Part shown: one piece after another, positions 48,031 through 56,875 of the stretch | Layout: each line of letters opens with the position of its first letter | How positions within the stretch are numbered: the first letter of the stretch is position 1 | From: Bacillota bacterium | GTDB lineage: Bacteria; Bacillota; UBA5301 | Direction of reading: 5' to 3' | Length of the DNA stretch: 57,717 bases | Assembly (NCBI GenBank): GCA_012735535.1 | Contig: JAAYHC010000073.1 | Location: 1-57,717 of the forward strand | Position numbers and translations under genes: made by a program | Notes under the pieces: generated by a model | Told to the model about the DNA's origin: nothing | Databases searched by the model: none | The model's input: only the letters and a program-made list of their open reading frames with translations

Positions 48031-48630
48031 CTATTTAACTACCTCGCGCTTATTGGTGAAAATATTGTCAATAATCCCGTACTCTTTTGCTTCTTGGGCT
48101 GACATGAAATAATCGCGGTCCGTATCAACTTCGATCTTGGCGAGATCCTGCTTTGTATGTTTGTGCAAAATTTCATTGGCTACCTGTTTGAGGTAGAGTA
48201 TTTCTTTCGCGCGGATTTCGATATCTTTGGCCTGCCCTTGAGCCCCACCTAAGGGTTGGTGGATCATAATCCGCGAGTACGGCAGGGCCGAGCGTTTCCC
48301 CGGCGTACCCGAGGCCAGCAACAAGGCGGCCATTGATGCTGCCATCCCAACACAGATTGTGCAAACATCCGACTTAATATACTGCATTGTGTCGTAGATG
48401 GCCAGCCCGGAGTAAATATCGCCTCCAGGGCTGTTAATGTATAAGTAGATGTCTTTATCGGGTGCTTCCCCCTCAAGATGCAGCATCTGAGCGATGACCA
48501 GATTAGCGACGGTGTCGTTAATCGGTCCGCCCAGGAAAATGATCCGCTCCTTTAACAATCTGGAGAAAATATCATATGCTCTTTCTCCCCGATTGGTTTG
48601 TTCAACTACCATCGGAATTAATGAGCTCAT
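48031..48630 (-). CDS. clpP: ATP-dependent Clp protease proteolytic subunit ClpP
   Basis: 199-aa serine protease forming the double-heptamer chamber. Catalytic Ser99 lies in [11 protein letters not shown] and His124 in MIHQPLGG; the Asp is in [10 protein letters not shown]. Standard length. Lies between trigger factor and clpX, the usual Firmicutes order. Confidence 0.98.
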   Translation of the reverse strand: MSSLIPMVVEQTNRGERAYDIFSRLLKERIIFLGGPINDTVANLVIAQMLHLEGEAPDKDIYLYINSPGGDIYSGLAIYDTMQYIKSDVCTICVGMAASMAALLLASGTPGKRSALPYSRIMIHQPLGGAQGQAKDIEIRAKEILYLKQVANEILHKHTKQDLAKIEVDTDRDYFMSAQEAKEYGIIDNIFTNKREVVK

Positions 48631-48654
48631 CGTTATTAGCTTCCTCCCTGCAGC

Positions 48655-50007
48655 TTAGTCAACCGGTTGCGGCTCCACCGTCCCTGTGTCAACCGGATCT
48701 TCAGGATCTTTATACTCGGTAGTAACATCCGCATGGTCGACTAAAAACTGTAATATTTTTTCACCCAGTATCTGATCTTTAAAACGTCGGCTGGCGCCGT
48801 CATGTTCCAACCGGGCCTTTAATTTTGGCAAATCTTCGTCAGTAGCGCCAAAAATCTCTTTAATTCTGGCTTCATACTCCGCTTCATCAACCACAATATT
48901 CTCTTTCTTAGCCATCGCTTCTAGAACCAAGGCGGTTTTAACATCTTGGATTGCGCCAGGGCGAAACTCTTCCCGCAACTGGTCGCCGGAGATCTTTTCC
49001 GCCTCCAAGTAGGCCTCCAGGGTATAACCTTGCTGCGAGAGACGCAAGCTGAGGTCGTTGACCCTCCGGTCGATCTGCCGTTCGATCATCTTCTCCGGAA
49101 TATCTACCTCGGAGGCTTCGCAAACCATCCGCACCAACTCATCCTCGAGTCTGCGGCTAGCTACCCTCTCGTTATCTTTAGCCACCGCCTCGGCAATCTC
49201 TTCTTTAAGCGCCGCCAAAGTTTCGTGTTCACTCACATCTTTGGCGAACTCGTCATCCAACTCCGGTAGTTTCTTTTCTTTAATCTCCTTGACCTTGATC
49301 TTAAAGATGGCGGTTTTGCCTTGGACAGAATCAGCACCGTATTCGTCCGGAAAAGTAACCGAAACCTCAACCTCTTCTCCTAACTTGGCTCCGACAACAC
49401 CCTCTTCAAATTCGGGTAAAAACCGGCCACCGCCAACCTCCATGGTCACATCTTTGCCTGATCCACCGCTGAACGGCTTATCATCAATGAAACCTTCAAA
49501 ATCAATCACGACGAAATCGCCCTTGGCAACCTCTTGTTTTTCGGAGGCAACCAATTCGGCTTGACGATCCCGGAGCTGATCGAGAACCATATTGATTTGG
49601 GCCTCAGTTACATTTTCGACAACCTTAGTCGCTTTTAGTCCGGTGTATTGCCCTAATTTAACCTCAGGCTTAACCTCAATGGTAGCCTTGAAGATAAACG
49701 GCTTATTCTCTCCAAACTGGACGAGCTCCAGCTGTGGATCATCAATCGGCTCAACTTGCTCTTTGGCGAGAGCCTCACTATAAGCACCAGGGAATAGCTG
49801 GTTCATGGCTTCTTCGTACAGAACTGCGCTGCCAAGATGGCGCTCCACCAAGGCTCTGGGCGCCTTGCCTTTACGAAAACCTGGAATGGTTACATTGGTG
49901 CGTAGTTTACGATAAGCTTTTTCGATTGCCTCGTTAACTCGTTCCGCCTCAACTTCGACAGTCAGTTCGACGGTATTGTTCTCAAGCTTTTTCAACTCCG
50001 TTTGCAT
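48655..50007 (-). CDS. tig: Trigger factor
   Basis: 450-aa ribosome-bound chaperone. The ribosome-docking motif GFRKGKAPRALVE is in the N-terminal domain, followed by the PPIase (FKBP-like) domain (about 150-245, GDFVVIDFEGFIDDKPF) and the C-terminal chaperone arms. ATG at 50007 has GGAGG upstream. First gene of the tig-clpP-clpX-lonB series. The C-terminal tail is acidic and Pro-rich. Confidence 0.97.
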   Translation of the reverse strand: MQTELKKLENNTVELTVEVEAERVNEAIEKAYRKLRTNVTIPGFRKGKAPRALVERHLGSAVLYEEAMNQLFPGAYSEALAKEQVEPIDDPQLELVQFGENKPFIFKATIEVKPEVKLGQYTGLKATKVVENVTEAQINMVLDQLRDRQAELVASEKQEVAKGDFVVIDFEGFIDDKPFSGGSGKDVTMEVGGGRFLPEFEEGVVGAKLGEEVEVSVTFPDEYGADSVQGKTAIFKIKVKEIKEKKLPELDDEFAKDVSEHETLAALKEEIAEAVAKDNERVASRRLEDELVRMVCEASEVDIPEKMIERQIDRRVNDLSLRLSQQGYTLEAYLEAEKISGDQLREEFRPGAIQDVKTALVLEAMAKKENIVVDEAEYEARIKEIFGATDEDLPKLKARLEHDGASRRFKDQILGEKILQFLVDHADVTTEYKDPEDPVDTGTVEPQPVD

Positions 50008-50028
50008 GCGGTTTCCTCCTGCTTCTCT

Positions 50029-50058
50029 AGTCTATGCCGCTACCTTAGCATCTGTAAA
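50029..50058 (-). promoter_or_regulatory. Candidate promoter for tig-clpP-clpX
   Basis: Minus-strand TTTACA (50053-50058), 18-nt spacer, TAGACT (50029-50034), about 20 nt before the tig ATG. Two mismatches in total to sigma-A consensus. It sits in the 128-nt gap between the tRNA terminator and tig. Confidence 0.4.
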
Positions 50059-50135
50059 CCAAGGGCTATTTCATGAGAACCTTTCGCTAAAAGCGATACA
50101 ATTCCCTCTAATTTAAATCATTCCAAAATAACACC

Positions 50136-50165
50136 AAAAGGAGTCCTTGCACTGACAAGAACTCC
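50136..50165 (-). terminator. Terminator of the tRNA-Leu/tRNA-Gly unit
   Basis: 10-bp stem (50140-50149 with 50156-50165, one G-U) with a six-base loop; a TTTT run then a T-rich stretch follow on the minus strand. Confidence 0.8.
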
Positions 50166-50179
50166 ACTTTCGACAAGTC

Positions 50180-50254
50180 TGGAGCGGAAGACGGGACTTG
50201 AACCCGCGACCCCCACCTTGGCAAGGTGGTGTTCTACCACTGAACTACTTCCGC
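50180..50254 (-). tRNA. tRNA-Gly (anticodon GCC)
   Basis: Complete 75-nt cloverleaf with encoded CCA. Acceptor GCGGAAG/CTTCCGC, discriminator T, anticodon stem CACCT with loop containing GCC, T-arm GGTTCAAGTCC. It follows tRNA-Leu by 10 nt and shares its terminator. Confidence 0.97.
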
Positions 50255-50264
50255 CCGGTCTCTA

Positions 50265-50349
50265 TGGTGCGAGAGGGGGGAGTTGAACCCCCACGGTTTT
50301 ACCCGCTAGATCCTAAGTCTAGTGCGTCTGCCAATTCCGCCACTCTCGC
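50265..50349 (-). tRNA. tRNA-Leu (anticodon TAG)
   Basis: 85-nt class II tRNA with long variable arm and encoded CCA. Acceptor GCGAGAG/CTCTCGC, anticodon stem CTAGA with loop CTTAGGA, giving TAG (reads CUA and likely other CUN codons). Confidence 0.96.
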
Positions 50350-50363
50350 GAACCGCAGTCTTT

Positions 50364-50392
50364 ATGATAACACAGCTTACCGATTTGCGCAA
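50364..50392 (-). promoter_or_regulatory. Promoter of the tRNA-Leu/tRNA-Gly unit
   Basis: Minus-strand TTGCGC (50387-50392), 17-nt spacer, TATCAT (50364-50369), 14 nt before the tRNA. Its -10 neighbourhood (GTTATCATAA) matches that of the other tRNA promoter at 51031. Confidence 0.7.
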
Positions 50393-50409
50393 GAGTGACT
50401 TCGCAAGTC

Positions 50410-50625
50410 CTAGTAGAGCTCGATGACCTGGTATCCGGCATCCGCCAGCGCCTCCTGAAGGCGGCCGACCCCTATTTGTTCGGGATCATACCTGATTTCG
50501 GCAACCGCTTCCGCCAGATCGACAATAACCTGCTCGACCCCGGGCAGCTTTTTCAAGCGCCCTGCTAGGAGGATATTACTCTGTTGGTCGGAGGTCCCGG
50601 CAATCTTGAAGGTTACCTCTTGCAT
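50410..50625 (-). CDS. HMA-fold protein lacking the metal-binding cysteines
   Basis: 71-aa protein with the beta-alpha-beta-beta-alpha-beta pattern of heavy-metal-associated domains: LPGVEQVIVDLAEAVAEIRY and LQEALADAGYQVIEL align with the usual LPGV...A.V.YDP and ALxxAGY segments. The site that should read GMxCxxC is GTSDQQS, with no cysteine anywhere in the protein, so copper chaperone activity is unlikely. GGAGGGG precedes the ATG. It lies between two tRNA units; a weak TTATTA-N17-TATACT promoter is possible upstream. Function unknown. Confidence 0.75.
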   Translation of the reverse strand: MQEVTFKIAGTSDQQSNILLAGRLKKLPGVEQVIVDLAEAVAEIRYDPEQIGVGRLQEALADAGYQVIELY

Positions 50626-50689
50626 TAGTCCCCTCCGGTTCTTTGCACTTACCTCTTAGTATAACCCGGAAGCCGAGGAGTAATAACAA

Positions 50690-50723
50690 AGAATAGAAAG
50701 GACTTTCTGCCGGTAGAAAGTCC
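50690..50723 (-). terminator. Terminator of the tRNA-Pro/Arg/His unit
   Basis: Perfect 9-bp stem (50700-50708 with 50715-50723, loop of six), followed on the minus strand by TTTCTATTCTTTG. It lies just past tRNA-His. Confidence 0.75.
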
Positions 50724-50736
50724 CCTGAAAAATGTT

Positions 50737-50814
50737 TGGGGTGAGTGATGGGACTTGAACCCACGACCTCCAGGGCCACAACCTGGCGCTCTAACCGGCT
50801 GAGCTACACCCACC
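50737..50814 (-). tRNA. tRNA-His (anticodon GTG)
   Basis: 78 nt including encoded CCA and the extra 5' G (position -1, at 50814) facing C73, the identity element of tRNA-His. Anticodon stem CCAGG with loop TTGTGGC. Confidence 0.96.
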
Positions 50815-50829
50815 ATAGTTGACTGATAT

Positions 50830-50905
50830 TGGCGCGCCTGGTAGGAATCGAACCTACGGCCCACGGATTAGAAGTCCGTTGCTCTATCCCCTGAGCTACA
50901 GGCGC
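50830..50905 (-). tRNA. tRNA-Arg (anticodon TCT)
   Basis: 76-nt cloverleaf with CCA. Acceptor GCGCCTG/CAGGCGC, anticodon stem ACGGA with loop CTTCTAA. Reads AGA/AGG. Second of three tRNAs in the unit. Confidence 0.97.
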
Positions 50906-50911
50906 AGGAAA

Positions 50912-50988
<77 letters not shown>

Positions 50989-51030
50989 ATCCGCCATGAA
51001 AGAATGTGCAGTCCCCAGGACTGCTTTATT

Positions 51031-51059
51031 ATGATAACATGAGGCGATTGCCGTGTCAA
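51031..51059 (-). promoter_or_regulatory. Promoter of the tRNA-Pro/Arg/His unit
   Basis: Minus-strand TTGACA (51054-51059), 17-nt spacer, TATCAT (51031-51036). The -35 box contains the rdgB stop codon. Confidence 0.85.
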
Positions 51060-51658
51060 CAATCGGCCCCCGATAAAATTTCGGCCAGTACCTCTTTGAG
51101 CTTGGCCATCGCCACAGCACGGTGGCTAATCCGGTTCTTTTCTTCCGGTGTGAGCTCGGCAAAGGTCTTCCCTAACTCCGGCAGATAAAATAACGGATCA
51201 TAACCAAAGCCATTAAAACCACGGGCTTCGGTGGCAATCACTCCCCGACAGGTTCCCTCAACAAAGATGGTTGGCTGCCCCGGACGAGCCAGTGCAATCA
51301 CCGAGCGGAACTGCGCTCCCCGCTCAGCGGGGGGCACGTCTTTCAGCAAAGCCAGCAGCTTTGCGTTGTTTTCGGCATCAGAAGCATCTTCCCCGGCAAA
51401 CCGCGCCGAGTATACCCCGGGCTTACCCCCCAGAAAATCCACCTCCAAACCCGAATCATCGGCCAGGGCCCACTCTTGGGTATAAGCCGCGATCGTCTCG
51501 GCTTTTTTCGCTGCATTCGCCTGGAAAGTCTCGCCATCTTCGACCACCGCCGGAGCTTCCGCAGGTACCGGTACGATCGTCAGACCCAAGTCGGCCAGCA
51601 ATTCGGCTAACTCGGCGATTTTATGTTGGTTGCGCGAGGCTAAGACGATTTTACGCAC
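51056..51658 (-). CDS. rdgB: XTP/dITP pyrophosphatase (RdgB/HAM1)
   Basis: 200-aa house-cleaning enzyme removing ITP, dITP and XTP. The N-terminal [12 protein letters not shown] and [26 protein letters not shown] segments are the family signatures. The GTG at 51658 ([10 protein letters not shown]) has GGGAG 8 nt upstream and overlaps rph by 8 nt; the longer in-frame start at 51715 runs through rph coding sequence. rph-rdgB adjacency is conserved in many bacteria. Confidence 0.95.
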   Translation of the reverse strand: MRKIVLASRNQHKIAELAELLADLGLTIVPVPAEAPAVVEDGETFQANAAKKAETIAAYTQEWALADDSGLEVDFLGGKPGVYSARFAGEDASDAENNAKLLALLKDVPPAERGAQFRSVIALARPGQPTIFVEGTCRGVIATEARGFNGFGYDPLFYLPELGKTFAELTPEEKNRISHRAVAMAKLKEVLAEILSGADC

Positions 51659-52409
51659 CCGACCATCTCCCAACCTTGGCGGCATCGGCTCCCAAAATTT
51701 CTTTTTGCAGAGCAATCAACTCGGAGATTCCTTGCTGGGCCAAAGCCAGCAACTCGCCCAACTCCTCTTGAGTAAACGGATATTGTTCTGCGGTTCCCTG
51801 AATTTCGATCACTCGGTTACCGGAGGTCATCACGAAATTCATATCGACCTGAGCCACCGAATCCTCAGCATAGTTGAGGTCCAAGAGCGGCACTCCCTCT
51901 ACTATCCCCGCACTAACAGCTGCGAGATAATGGGTCACGGGCAAAGTCCGCCAGTTGAGGTTGTCATTGTTCTGCCAAATATGCAGTAGCGCATCGATTA
52001 GCGCGACGAACGACCCGGTAATCGAGGCGGTCCGGGTACCCCCGTCGGCCTGGATAACGTCACAGTCCACCCAGATCGTCCGTTCTCCCAAAGCCGTTAA
52101 ATCAACCACCGAACGTAGTGCGCGCCCGATTAACCGTTGAATCTCCATCGTCCGTCCACTTTGCTTGCCCTTGCTGGCTTCACGGAGATTGCGGGTTTCG
52201 GTCGCCCGCGGAATCATCCCATACTCCGCGGTGATCCAGCCTTGACCGGATCCTTTGAGCCACTGCGGCACCCGGTCTTCAACGGTAGCGGTACAGATAA
52301 CCCTGGTATCACCGGCTTCAATCAGCACCGACCCTTCGGGATACTTGAGATAATTGCGGATTATTTTAACCGGGCGCAGTTCTCCCGGTGCACGTCCATC
52401 AGCACGCAT
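51651..52409 (-). CDS. rph: Ribonuclease PH
   Basis: 252-aa phosphorolytic 3'-5' exoribonuclease trimming tRNA 3' ends. The N-terminal [33 protein letters not shown] with phosphate-site residues, and [18 protein letters not shown] are characteristic. ATG at 52409 follows GGAGG by 8 nt; TTG one codon upstream is less likely. Confidence 0.97.
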   Translation of the reverse strand: MRADGRAPGELRPVKIIRNYLKYPEGSVLIEAGDTRVICTATVEDRVPQWLKGSGQGWITAEYGMIPRATETRNLREASKGKQSGRTMEIQRLIGRALRSVVDLTALGERTIWVDCDVIQADGGTRTASITGSFVALIDALLHIWQNNDNLNWRTLPVTHYLAAVSAGIVEGVPLLDLNYAEDSVAQVDMNFVMTSGNRVIEIQGTAEQYPFTQEELGELLALAQQGISELIALQKEILGADAAKVGRWSGA

Positions 52410-52439
52410 CAATTGATCCTCCTTGTCGAGATGCAGTTC

Positions 52440-53807
52440 TCACTTTAATTCAGATACCAACTCTTTAAACACCCGACCACGTTCGCGATAATTCGGGAAC
52501 ATGTCGAAACTGGCACAAGCTGGCGAAAGCAGCACCACCTCACCAGCGACAGCAATCTGCCTGGCTTTATTGACTGCCTCTTCTAAACTAGCGCAGAGCG
52601 TGTAATCCGGACCATCCGGAAGTGCATCGACCAGTTTGGCGATGAGCGGCGCGGTTGCCCCGAGCAGCAGTAAGTGGCGCACCCTCCCGGGAAATTCGCG
52701 GACAAACTCGTCAAACGGCAATTTTTTATCGTACCCGCCGGCAATTAAGATTACCGGTTCGCTAAATGAGCGGATACCGGCGATCGCTCGCGCCGGTGAA
52801 GTAGCAATTGAATCGTTATAGTACTTAACCCCATCCAACTCCCGTACCAGCTCTAACCGATGCTCGACCGGCCGGAAATCGCGGATCGCCTCCCGTATCA
52901 CTTCAAGCGTGACCCCACACCGGTCCGTGAGAACTGCTGCGGCCAGAACATTCTCCACGTTGTGAGCTCCCCGCAAAGGGATCTCGGAAATCGGCAAGAC
53001 CGGGCGAACAGCTTCACCTGTCGTGAGCACAAGTTGATCCCCCTCCAAACAGGCCCCATTGGTAACCCGTCTCTGCCGGGAGAACGTAAATAATTGACCG
53101 GGGGCCTCGGCAGCTAAGTACATCAGCACAGGATCATCCGCATTTAACACCACCGTATCACATTTCTCCTGCCGGGAGAAGATCTGTTTTTTGGCCTCGA
53201 TATACTCCTGCATGGAAGTATGGTAGTCAAGATGATTCGGTGTTATGTTAGTGATCAACGCTAGTTGAGGACTTTTCCGTACATTCATCAGCTGAAAACT
53301 GCTTAGCTCCAAAACCAGGATGGTCTGCTCCGTCATCTCCGGCACTTTAGTGATCAACGGTTCGCCGATGTTTCCGCCGACAAGCACCAACCGGCCGGCC
53401 TGCTGCAGGATATGCCCGACCAAACTGGTCGTGGTTGTTTTCCCGCTCGACCCGGTGATGCCGATGACCAAACCCGGAGCTAAATGCAGCAACAAATCTA
53501 TTTCATTGGTGATGATCGCTCCATCGGCTGCCGCAGCCTTGACCAGTGGAATATCTGCCCGGATGCCGGGGGAGACAAATACATAATCGAACCCGGTCAA
53601 ATGCCGGGTAAAGCTCTCCGGTCCAAGCTTTAGGTCAACACCAAGCTCCTCCAGGGTTTGTGCAGCCGCCCCCAACTCCGACCGGGTTTTCTGGTCATAA
53701 CCGACTAAAGAAACCCCCAGCTTAGCCAAGTACTCCGCTACCGCCTGATTGGTTAGACCAAGGCCGATCAAGGCACACCTTTTTCCTGCACCCAAATCTG
53801 CGAACAC
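52440..53807 (-). CDS. murD: UDP-N-acetylmuramoylalanine--D-glutamate ligase
   Basis: 455-aa Mur ligase adding D-Glu to UDP-MurNAc-L-Ala. The ATP loop GITGSSGKTTTTSLVGHIL, the carbamylated-lysine region and YYNDSIATSPARAIAGIRSF are present. The GTG at 53807 has GGGGA upstream and lies 2 nt after murI. Linking it to glutamate racemase puts D-glutamate synthesis and use in one unit, away from the usual dcw cluster. Confidence 0.96.
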   Translation of the reverse strand: MFADLGAGKRCALIGLGLTNQAVAEYLAKLGVSLVGYDQKTRSELGAAAQTLEELGVDLKLGPESFTRHLTGFDYVFVSPGIRADIPLVKAAAADGAIITNEIDLLLHLAPGLVIGITGSSGKTTTTSLVGHILQQAGRLVLVGGNIGEPLITKVPEMTEQTILVLELSSFQLMNVRKSPQLALITNITPNHLDYHTSMQEYIEAKKQIFSRQEKCDTVVLNADDPVLMYLAAEAPGQLFTFSRQRRVTNGACLEGDQLVLTTGEAVRPVLPISEIPLRGAHNVENVLAAAVLTDRCGVTLEVIREAIRDFRPVEHRLELVRELDGVKYYNDSIATSPARAIAGIRSFSEPVILIAGGYDKKLPFDEFVREFPGRVRHLLLLGATAPLIAKLVDALPDGPDYTLCASLEEAVNKARQIAVAGEVVLLSPACASFDMFPNYRERGRVFKELVSELK

Positions 53808-53809
53808 TC

Positions 53810-54637
53810 TTATCCCCAGCTTTCTAGATTCACTTTTCTCGGATTCGGCAGCACTTGACCGATCAACCGCGAGCCGATCCGGCCAAATTTACCGGGCTCG
53901 CCGCTGGTGAAAAAGCGGTCATACCCGCTCTTTTTTTCAGCGAACAGTTGATTCTGCGTTAAGTACTCTTTGACCTCTAAGACGCAGCTGCGCGCCGGGT
54001 TGATGTGCTGAAATTGGTCTGGAAAGAGGCGCTCCACCTCGGCCTGTAAAAAAGGATAGTGGGTACATCCGTAAACGAGAGTGTCGACTCTTTCCTGGTG
54101 CAAGGGGGCAAGATACTCGTGCAGAGCCCCTTGGACCGCAGCCCGGTCAACCAGACCGTCTTCAATAAGTGGAACGAGTTTGGGCGCCGCCTGTTCAAAC
54201 AGAGTCACCTCAGGATTGAGGGCGGTGATCGCTTCACGATACGCCCCGCTCTTGACGGTCGCCTCGGTCGCCAGCAACCCGATCCGCCGGTTCTGGGTGG
54301 CCGCCACAGCAGCCTTGGCCCCCGGCTTGATAATACCGAACATCGGCACGGCAAATTGCTCCCGCATCGTGGTCAGCGCCAACGCCGTTGAGGTGTTACA
54401 GGCAAAGATGATCGCTTTTGCGCCCAAAGAAATCAAGAAATTGATGATCTGTCGATTAAACTCGATAATCTCGGCTTGAGTTCGACCACCATAAGGCACC
54501 CTGGCCGTATCGCCGAAATATATGATCTGCTCGGCCGGCAACAAGTCCCAGACCTCTCGGACCACCGTCAATCCCCCGAGCCCCGAATCAAAAATACCGA
54601 TTGGCTTATTTCTCATCCCTGTTTTTGTCTCCATCAT
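53810..54637 (-). CDS. murI: Glutamate racemase
   Basis: 275-aa cofactor-independent racemase making D-glutamate for peptidoglycan. Both catalytic cysteines are seen, in FACNTSTALAL and VYGCTHYPFL, with the N-terminal IGIFDSGLGGLTVVRE. The start is uncertain: ATG 54637 and ATG 54634 follow the amidase stop closely, while ATG 54616 gives the shortest conserved protein; none has an ideal binding site. Confidence 0.95.
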   Translation of the reverse strand: MMETKTGMRNKPIGIFDSGLGGLTVVREVWDLLPAEQIIYFGDTARVPYGGRTQAEIIEFNRQIINFLISLGAKAIIFACNTSTALALTTMREQFAVPMFGIIKPGAKAAVAATQNRRIGLLATEATVKSGAYREAITALNPEVTLFEQAAPKLVPLIEDGLVDRAAVQGALHEYLAPLHQERVDTLVYGCTHYPFLQAEVERLFPDQFQHINPARSCVLEVKEYLTQNQLFAEKKSGYDRFFTSGEPGKFGRIGSRLIGQVLPNPRKVNLESWG

Positions 54638-54639
54638 GG

Positions 54640-56778
54640 CTATTGTATTTGTATCACCTGAACCTTATCCACTATACCTGCCCCTGGTTTAACGGGGGTA
54701 ACTTGGAGCTGCTGCCAACTAAACTCTTCTTTATGCTCCGACCCGCTCTGAGAGGCACTGCCGGAGGTTGCCGGCGGAGCCAGAAACTCCTGAAGCCCTG
54801 GACCCGCACTTGTCGGGGCCAGCAATTCTCGATACTGCCACGTTGGGCCGGCGAAGTAAGCTACTAAACCCCTGAAGATCGCCTCGGCAGCCTTTTGCCT
54901 AAACGCAGGTTGCCCTAACAACTTCTCCTCGGCTCGATTACTGATGAAAGCGACCTCAGTTAAGACAGCCGGAACTGTGTTCTCCTTGAGCACCACAAAA
55001 TCCCGGTTTGGCCTGGGGGCGCGATTGCTCAGCTCTAAAGTCGTGAGCATCTCCCGCTGAATCAGAGTCGCTAATTCTTGCCCTTTGGGGTCGGCATAGT
55101 AGTAGTATGTCTCCGTACCGTTAGCCTCTTTGTTAACCGAAGAATTGACATGAATGCTGACAAAGACTTCGGCTCCGGTCCGCTCAGCCAAACAAGCTCG
55201 GTCGATCAGCGAGATGAAGGTGTCGTCTTCGCGGGAGAGTATTACTTCCGCACCCTGCTTTTCAAGCAAATCACGCAGGCGCAAAGCAATATCCAAGACG
55301 ACATCTTTTTCGCGCAAGCCGGTCCAGCCGATAGCACCGGGGTCTTGCCCGCCATGACCGGGGTCGATCAAGATCCGGTGGCCGGCTAAAGGCGATTCAT
55401 TCACAAGCACCCGGAGCCCCTGACTACTCGCGAGCACCTCGTGCCCCCGATAACCGCGCAGCCCAATCTGGACTTGCACCGCTGTCGGTGCGACCTGCAA
55501 CAGCTTAACATCGCTAACCGGTCCTTGTTCAAAGACCAATCTCGGTTGATCCGTCGCCAGTATGGCCGACGGAATGTCTACGAGAATCTGGGCGAGGTCG
55601 GGGAAATACTCGACCACATACTGGTCGATCCCTGATCCCTGAATCAGGAAGGCCAAGCGCCCATCTACCGGCGAGACCTGCACCCCGGTTATTTTCTTCA
55701 CCAGCTCAAAGAGTAATGAATTCGGGTCAGCGGTTTGCGCCAGCACCGTCCCGGCCGGATTGTTTAGCTCCAGGACTATCCGCACGATATGTGGCAAGAA
55801 TTGATTGACCCTGATTTTGTTGACCAAAGGATCATTGGGCAGTTCAAGCTCTTGTATCGCCGTCGCCAGCGTAGCTTTCTCAATATCGATGACCAAGCGC
55901 TCCGGATTCTGGAGACTGGTAACCGAGTAATGCAAAGGCCCCGAGCCTTTGATCTCTAGTTGGGCCTTGCCGAAAATTCGCTGGAAGGAGACGGCTTGCA
56001 CCTGCTTATATAACTGGATATCCAAGCCCTGGCCGTTCGGGGCCGGCAGCACCTCAAAACCAACGCTGCGGGCCAAATCGATAACCACCCGGGCGACATT
56101 AGGTCTAAACTGGTGCCAACGGATACCTAGAATCCCGGTTTCTACCGGTAACGAGCCGTCAAAATCGCCATGCAAGTCGATCTGCGTATCATACAAATCA
56201 ACGACGATACGATCCGGCGCAGCCAGTAAATAGGTTTCAAACCGCGGCAGGCCGGTTGTGCGGATGCTCACCACGGGCCGGCCTTGCTGGATCGTGGCAC
56301 TCAGCCCGGTCAGCAACTCGGTCGGAATTGACAGATCGATCCGGTCAGGTCTGATCTCCGTCTCGTAACCAAAAACCTCGGCGAGAAAGCTCAGGGGAAT
56401 CATCAACCGGTCGTTGACCAACTGCATGGGCTCCCTGAGAAAAAACTGGTTGGAGTTGACCAAAGCTACCGTCGCTCCGACTTGCAGATACGCAATTACG
56501 GAGGTGTCTTTGATCCGGACCGTTTTGGATTCGTCCAACCACCCGAGAGTCAACCCGGTCTGCTCCGCGAAGTCCCGTAAAGAGACGAGCCATTCCCCTT
56601 CGGTCTGCCCCGGTAAGAGAGCGACCGGATAAGCGTATCCGTTAATGTAAAAACCGATTTGGCTTTCTTCAGCTCGGGTGATTGGGGAAAGAACAACCCC
56701 CACTAAAAAGCAAAAAACTAGATACAGTGCTATTTTCTTACTATAACAGCTTCGGGAAGCCGCGACGGATCTGATCAC
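54640..56778 (-). CDS. Secreted N-acetylmuramoyl-L-alanine amidase (stalk-AMIN-amidase_3)
   Basis: 712-aa cell-wall hydrolase. A signal peptide/anchor (about 16-37) is followed by a copper-amine-oxidase-like stalk domain (about 40-150), at least two AMIN domains (about 155-265 and 270-370, with RIVVDLYDT and RLVIDIEKA) and another beta-rich region (about 380-455), then the zinc amidase_3 domain (about 465-650). Zinc and catalytic residues: DPGHGGQDPGA, the Glu in LREKDVVLD, SIHVNSS and TEVAFISN. The tail is low-complexity. GTG at 56778 is used because AGGAG lies 7 nt upstream; the TTG 56793 overlaps that site. Followed by murI-murD, 3 nt apart. Confidence 0.92.
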   Translation of the reverse strand: MIRSVAASRSCYSKKIALYLVFCFLVGVVLSPITRAEESQIGFYINGYAYPVALLPGQTEGEWLVSLRDFAEQTGLTLGWLDESKTVRIKDTSVIAYLQVGATVALVNSNQFFLREPMQLVNDRLMIPLSFLAEVFGYETEIRPDRIDLSIPTELLTGLSATIQQGRPVVSIRTTGLPRFETYLLAAPDRIVVDLYDTQIDLHGDFDGSLPVETGILGIRWHQFRPNVARVVIDLARSVGFEVLPAPNGQGLDIQLYKQVQAVSFQRIFGKAQLEIKGSGPLHYSVTSLQNPERLVIDIEKATLATAIQELELPNDPLVNKIRVNQFLPHIVRIVLELNNPAGTVLAQTADPNSLLFELVKKITGVQVSPVDGRLAFLIQGSGIDQYVVEYFPDLAQILVDIPSAILATDQPRLVFEQGPVSDVKLLQVAPTAVQVQIGLRGYRGHEVLASSQGLRVLVNESPLAGHRILIDPGHGGQDPGAIGWTGLREKDVVLDIALRLRDLLEKQGAEVILSREDDTFISLIDRACLAERTGAEVFVSIHVNSSVNKEANGTETYYYYADPKGQELATLIQREMLTTLELSNRAPRPNRDFVVLKENTVPAVLTEVAFISNRAEEKLLGQPAFRQKAAEAIFRGLVAYFAGPTWQYRELLAPTSAGPGLQEFLAPPATSGSASQSGSEHKEEFSWQQLQVTPVKPGAGIVDKVQVIQIQ

Positions 56779-56875
56779 ACTAACTCTCCTCAAGAGATTT
56801 ACAAGAGTAGTTTTCTACTCCCCGAGTGGTAATCCTCTACCTTTTGGCTTTGGTAAAAAACAGAAAAGAGGCCTG
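56779..56875 (-). other. Leader of the amidase gene
   Basis: No gene. On the minus strand it holds a T-rich run just after the repeat array (near 56850-56866), a small 6-bp hairpin (56805-56810 with 56815-56820) and the AGGAG site of the amidase. I could not identify a clear sigma-A promoter. Confidence 0.4.

Noticed and set aside
50077-50092. Small hairpin in the tig upstream gap as a terminator
   Set aside because: Stem of about 5 bp followed by AAAGG on the minus strand rather than a T run.
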